From Phytoseiulus persimilis (taxonomy: Eukaryota; Arthropoda; Arachnida; Mesostigmata; Phytoseiidae), in assembly GCA_037576195.1 (NCBI GenBank), contig CM075102.1:36762745-36826744 (forward strand): a stretch of 64,000 nt of DNA, written 5' to 3'. The position numbers and the translations under genes were made by a program. The notes beneath the pieces are model-generated. The model searched no databases, was not told the DNA's origin, and saw only the letters and a program-made list of their open reading frames with translations. Positions 59,310-64,000 of the stretch are shown here, in pieces (within the stretch, counting starts at the first letter, position 1; every line of letters starts with the position of its first letter).

Positions 59310-60260
59310 TAACATATGTTAAATGTACACCCATGTAAATAAGTGAAAACATGTGCATTCAAGATAATGAGTGATTGGAGTCACGTCCGTCGTGACCTCA
59401 AACTGTTCCTATTTACGCATCGTACGATTGCGGGATCGTCTGTCTTCGTGACAGACCGGAGAAACCAAAGCTCTCTGTGTTGTGACAAAGTGCTCCCTAT
59501 ACAAGGAGCTTCGACGAGGAAGAATCTCACTCGTTCCTTGGTTTGTTGTGATACATTTTTGATCTTTGTGAACAAGTTTGCAAAGCGAGTTTAAGTTATT
59601 CACGAACTTCATACATTCTTCTCCGTACACGGCTCACGTGAAGTCGCAGTCGCGACTGCAGGACTAAATTATTTGAGCTACGTCATCCCGGAAATTAACC
59701 TTCCGAAAATAATAAAATTATCGAGACGTAACGACATTATCGGAATTTGCTGCTTGAACTTCATTATTCAGCTATGAATTCAGGCGAGAATCAGGTGCAG
59801 CTCTTTAAATTTCATCCACCCCACAATCGAAGACCGGTTGGTCGAATCTAGTGACCGGGAATCGAAGAAACTCCACGAGGATGGCTGGTAGAACTGATTC
59901 TGTTGCCAGGCTCATTCCCTTGGTGACGCTTTGATTGCCGGATTTCCCAGAATCGGAAAACTCGGAAATAGTGCGATGAGGGTCAAAACCTCAATCTAGA
60001 TGCGAAAGCAATTGGGACTGACTTCCGGGAGTGTGTTCGATCGACCGTGCCTGCACGCATCTCTCTCGACTGACCTCTAGGGGAAAGTATGCTGTTGAGT
60101 CACAGCTGCTCATGATTTCCGAAGGGGGGATTCAATTCCTTGTCTACCCCAACACATTGGCGTGCATGCAATGCGGGGTGCCTATCATACAGCAGATTCA
60201 TGGCAGGCGCCACATGTGAGCCAGCCGTTGCGGAGTCCTCAATAACGTGATCGTCGAGAT
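59310..60260. other. 3' flank, no confident gene
   Basis: AATAAA at 59711-59716 may serve the preceding gene. A frame at 60082-60217 on + lies between an acceptor-like CTCTAG and a donor-like AT|GTGAGC and encodes YPNTLACMQCGVPIIQQIHG. It could be an exon, but its phase does not fit the next model. Confidence 0.3.
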
Positions 60261-60263
60261 ATT

Positions 60264-60761
60264 ATGGAGCACATTTCTATGGCAGGATCCATTCATTGGG
60301 AGTTGATCCACATGTCGCGCGAGGTTGCCCAGCGAAAAGGCGTCGAGCCCAATGCCGCCCGCTTACACATGTGTATCCATCGATCAGAACTCGAATCATC
60401 AGATGATGAATCTGGCTTCTTCCGACCCAATGACTCGTTGCGTGTCTGCGGAGCTCTTATTCGAGATCACAACTTTCTGGCGCCGTCGATGATCTGTGAC
60501 GAGTTCTTGAATAGAAGTTCTGACATATATCTGTTCGCCCGGGGCGAGGAACTCCAGATCAAGAGCTTTACCGTCGGATTTTCCTCGTCGTGGAAGAAAT
60601 CAGTTCCGAACACGGTCGGGTTGGGGTGATGAATGAAGCAGATTCGGGTCCCGTGGATGACTTTCTAGCAGCGGGTGGATTATTCTCTTGTTCTTCCAAG
60701 ATTGACGACGACTGATGTTGATCCTATCCACTCCAATGAAAAAAAGTATGACTTCCTGTGA
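60264..60761 (+). CDS. unrecognised small protein, two exons, 140 residues
   Basis: Exon 1 (60264-60625) begins at ATG and exon 2 (60701-60761) follows a very strong acceptor (TTATTCTCTTGTTCTTCCAAG). The 75-base intron joins in phase 2/1, and the product ends HSNEKKYDFL. The first exon has a helix-like start (WELIHMSREVAQRKGVEPNA), an acidic patch (SELESSDDESGFF) and later FLAPSMICDEFLNRSSDIYL. The donor GTGATG is only fair. No signal peptide, membrane span or known domain. Further upstream exons are possible. Confidence 0.42.
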
Positions 60762-60779
60762 CGAATATGTATCGGATAG

Positions 60780-63240
60780 GATTCGTTTTGATCTTCCACA
60801 TGCAAACATGGTCGTTTTCACTCCAGGGGTGAGTCGTATCGCGTTCACGGATCTCGTTACTCCCAGTTTGTCAGGGTCGTCTCCGTTCCCTGTAGAACTT
60901 CATGTTTAGTGGTGTGTACGAGTCGGGAGAGGAACTCCTCGAGGGAGAGAGAGTTCCTCATTCGCATTTAGGCGCTACGTGTTTTCCTACTTCGGGTGCT
61001 CCACATCGTGAACAGTTGATGCCGATGGAAGGTTCATGATTGTGTTGTCGCATCTGAGTGCTTGGCACTCTTGTCCTGGTTGATGCCAGGAGTTGGCTTC
61101 TGCGGAATATCGCACCTCTAGTGTGAGTCATTGCCGGAATGTCTCCGGCATCTCTTTATTGCTTCTGGCCAATGCAACGCAAATATGACAAAGGATTGAC
61201 TAGTGTATAGCTGGATTGCCAGGTAGCAGTACGAAACGACGGTCGCGCGCTCCCGAGATGACAATTCGGAAATTAAGTGGAGAGGACCCGCGCTGTCGCC
61301 CTAGAGAGGGTACCGCCGCGAAATCTGCGGCAGAACGATAATGATCCCGCGTTTGAACTTCGCGTGCGCTCCTGACGCCGAATCATCCGCACGCGAGGAG
61401 TCACAGGGATGCTCGTTTCCCTCGTCCCGCAGTCGAGTGGATGTTTCCAGCATGAATATCTTGAAAACCAGGAGTTCTAGGAGGATGAGCGAGAGGTGAA
61501 TATCGAGTAGCCTCCGGCTCAAGAATGAGCGGTCCTTATAGGCAATGATTCGGTGCTGAGTCAGGTCGAGAGACTCAAGAGTCAGTCTTGTGTCCGTTCG
61601 AATTCCGGGGACGGCGCGTCATCCAAGTCGCATGTTTTTCCGGGATGCGTCGTTTTCTGGGAAAACCGTGAGTTGAGAACCCTCTATGGATTCCTCAGGT
61701 CTCTAGCTCCCTTCCACGTACTTGTCTGAGCGCCCATGGTTGACAACATGCTACGTGGCGCCATCATTTGTGAGTCTCGCGATTCACAACAAAGAAACGA
61801 GACATCAGCTACCCGAGGTCGAATCATTCGCCGGGATTTCCGGGAACGCTTTCGCATCTTTGTCGGAAACTGTCCAGTCTCCTCCTTGAGGGTAGATACT
61901 GCCATCAGGGAATTCTCGTGGTATAACTGACTCCATGCCGAAAGCAACGTCGGTGATAACAATCCTCGGCTCGAACCGAATCAATTGTGTCAATGATGAT
62001 CTTCCTTCCGTTCTCGATAGCCCAGGCAGGTACCGTTGTCGCAGGGGTAGTTCCCAGTCTCGTCATTCGCCAACAATCATCCAAGTCATGTCGATTCCTA
62101 TCAGATAGCGGTGGCCACCATCGCTCTGAGATGCACTGTCTTCTGGCTGGGCCGCTCGAAACGCGCACTCATGCGATCGTCCATTTTAGGTCCGCCATCC
62201 CATCCCGCGGTATTTTGGTATTTCTTCTTTCTCTTGGACGATATGATCGACTGCAGGCCATTCGTTGTGGGCGTGATGCAAATGAGATGGTTCGTTCCTC
62301 AAATGTAAATCGACTCGCGACTGGGGAACGGAGGGAAACGAGACCGGGTCTCATATGGGACGAAGTACTCATTCATTCACGATTTCCACGAATCAAGACG
62401 TCCCAACATCGTCGTAAGCGGATTTTACTCCCTGCTGAATCATGAGGGCGGCAATCGGTTCTTGAATGTCGGGAGATCAAGCAACGGAAGTTTCCTCTCG
62501 GCGCAAGCGCTGGATCCCTCGTGATCAGATTCCGCTGCGTTCGTAAAGATTACCGAGTGTATCATGAAAGGAAGATAATATCTGGGTTCGATTCTGGAAA
62601 ACTATCCCCGGAAGGCAGCGCCGTTATCAGACTTCGCTTTCCTGCTCCTCGACATGAGCCCAACGAGGGCGGTTGACCCCGTCTTTTTAAGCGTTGTGCT
62701 TCGATTTCCCTGTCATTCCATGGTGTCCTGCCGCCTCGTTCTCCGGGAAGATTCCACCAGCACATCTGAGTTCCGATCATCACGAGTTTTCACGATCCTT
62801 GGAGTCGAGATTCTTCTCCAGAAGCTCCGGTCAAGCGATAGCCATTCGACAGCGAGCTGGAATTTAAGCGACCCGATTCCGAGTCGGGTACCTTCGTCCG
62901 GCAGAAACTTCTGTGGATGTCCGCCGAGTAGAAAAACTCAGACATCGTTGCGAACGAGAGACCTTACGCAATGAAATCGTTCTAAAAACTTCTACTGACG
63001 CTAGGACTGAACGGATTTCTTCTGGTTAGCTGGCACCCGCTCTACGGTTACCAACACGCGGGCCGGCGGTGGAGGCGGTCTATTAGCGACCGGTCAATCT
63101 TCTGACTGTTTCTGGACGCCAAGCGCCCAGCTTTCGAGTTGGGTTATTCTTCGCCTGACGATGTGCCCACCCTGCGCTGAGTCGTACGTCGAGCTGTCCA
63201 CCGGCCCACTCACCCACTGGCTTGCGCTCACTCCGTAATT
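60780..63240. other. intergenic, unresolved frames
   Basis: Apart from the stem-loop cluster, frames on both strands at 61680-62450 are open and overlapping (for example VDNMLRGAIICESRDSQ on + and IRFEPRIVITDVAFGMES on -). None has consistent splice support. Confidence 0.3.
61056..61150 (+). other. cluster of four stem-loops, possible structured RNA
   Basis: Within 95 bases there are four successive perfect hairpins: GAGTGC/GCACTC (61056-61070), TCCTGG/CCAGGA (61074-61091), TGCG/CGCA (61101-61114) and TGCCGGA/TCCGGCA (61132-61150). Loops are 3-6 bases. There is no coding frame of note over them. It does not match any snRNA or tRNA I know. No promoter element was identified. Confidence 0.35.
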
Positions 63241-63259
63241 GGTCCGCGGCAGAGAGGTG

Positions 63260-63267
63260 TATTTAAG
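63260..63267 (+). promoter_or_regulatory. TATA box of the cuticle protein gene
   Basis: TATTTAAG about 60 bases before the ATG, with an initiator-like GTCACC near 63288. Confidence 0.7.
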
Positions 63268-63322
63268 AATTGAGCGGGACACGGGTAGTCACCAGAAGCC
63301 CTCAACCAGCCCTGAAAGAATC

Positions 63323-63766
63323 ATGAAGGTATTCGTCGCGATCGCCGCACTCTTCGCCGCTTCCGCTCAAGCTGGGTTGATCGGTCACTCTGCTCTCCAC
63401 AGTGGGTCCTCGGTGTCCTCTCGGTCCGAGGACGGACTCGGAAATTATAAGTTCTCTTACAACGAGAAACACGCTACCGGAGGAAGTTTCCGATCTGAAG
63501 CCGGAGGACACCACGGAGTCGTGGGATCTTTCGGGCTTGTCGACATCGACGGACGCCAACGCGTCGTGAACTACGTCGCCGATGGGCTCGGTTTCCGTGC
63601 CGCCATCAAGACCAACGAGCCGGGGACCGCTCCGTCAGCTCCCGCCGCCGCATCGATCGCCACGCCTGGAGTTGCCGCTGTGACCAAGACGATTGCCGCC
63701 CCCGTTGTTGCCCATGCTCCTGCTCCACTAGCCTATGGTCACGGACTTTATGCCGACCACTACTGA
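63323..63766 (+). CDS. RR-type (chitin_bind_4) cuticle protein, 147 residues
   Basis: Secreted structural protein that binds chitin in the exoskeleton. The signal peptide MKVFVAIAALFAASAQA is followed by a short Ser-rich linker and then the Rebers-Riddiford domain at about residues 40-95: NYKFSYNEKHATGGSFRSEA, then GSFGLVDIDGRQRVVNYVAD, then GLGFRAAIKTNEPG. The TNEPG end of the domain is typical of arachnid members. The tail is Ala/Pro/Val-rich (APVVAHAPAPLAYGHGLYAD), as in many cuticle proteins. The length is ordinary for the family. It reads as a single exon. ATGAAG followed by GTATTC could be mistaken for a donor, but the uninterrupted leader argues against an intron there. TATA box upstream, AATAAA at 63819-63824. 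Confidence 0.95.
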   Translation: MKVFVAIAALFAASAQAGLIGHSALHSGSSVSSRSEDGLGNYKFSYNEKHATGGSFRSEAGGHHGVVGSFGLVDIDGRQRVVNYVADGLGFRAAIKTNEPGTAPSAPAAASIATPGVAAVTKTIAAPVVAHAPAPLAYGHGLYADHY

Positions 63767-63818
63767 GTTGGATCCCTGATCAAATGTTGGGGATGGACCT
63801 CGGAACAGGGAATGATGA

Positions 63819-63824
63819 AATAAA
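63819..63824 (+). terminator. AATAAA of the cuticle protein gene
   Basis: Canonical poly(A) signal 53 bases after the stop, followed by A-rich sequence. The predicted transcript is about 550 bases. Confidence 0.75.
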
Positions 63825-64000
63825 AAAGTAAACACTTCTCATCTCTTTCTCACAATTTGGTTCATTTCCAGGAGCAGTGATGATGGTTATCTTCAGGAAA
63901 TTTTCAGAGCGGACACCGAGCTAACGATATCCGGAATCAAAACCGAGTCACGGAGTCTGTTCGCAGGGTGACACGTCAACCAAGTCGATAAGGGCTACTT

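Noticed and set aside
62580-62596. tRNA B-box-like GGGTTCGATTCTGG
   Set aside because: No A box or acceptor-stem pairing at the right spacing.

Overview
The window is nuclear DNA from an arthropod. A chelicerate, probably a mite, is the best guess. The clearest marker is the RR-type cuticle protein at the right end, whose chitin-binding core runs straight into TNEPG, a junction typical of arachnid cuticle proteins. Genes are split by introns of about 75-1,350 bases with GT..AG ends. Three genes have TATA-type promoters with AATAAA signals downstream. I saw no operons, bacterial signals or CRISPR.

Left end (1-5.7 kb): the 3' two-thirds of a class B (secretin-family) neuropeptide GPCR, five exons on +, with a 5' end outside the window. 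From 5.7 to 24 kb I find no gene I can defend. That stretch holds a 45-bp minisatellite at several sites, a fold-back DNA element (20.3-21.2 kb) and a 51-bp palindrome. At 28.8-30.6 kb a Cys-loop ligand-gated ion channel subunit can be read on the minus strand through six exons in phase, including the 13-residue Cys loop and four membrane segments. Only its N-terminal exon(s) are missing.

Middle (33-52 kb): a minus-strand coding exon at 33.4 kb, another minisatellite array at 36.2 kb, a second fold-back element at 38.1-39.1 kb, an unrecognised four-exon minus gene at 40.2-41.1 kb, a compact gene for a secreted Gly/Ser/Asp/Phe-rich peptide at 44.7 kb, and an unrecognised two-exon plus gene at 47.9-49.1 kb. 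Right end (57-64 kb): an unrecognised 305-residue helical protein in four exons with its promoter, a likely two-exon small gene at 60.3 kb, a cluster of stem-loops at 61.1 kb, and the cuticle protein.

The two receptors are a neuropeptide GPCR and a fast ligand-gated channel, both nervous-system-type genes. The two secreted genes are short, intronless and TATA-driven, as cuticle genes often are. Nothing suggests that neighbours act in one pathway. The most unusual items are the dispersed 45-bp array family with a shared edge, the two fold-back elements with shared termini, and the divergent channel with a very short M3-M4 loop. All gene models were spliced by eye; exon edges are stated so they can be tested.
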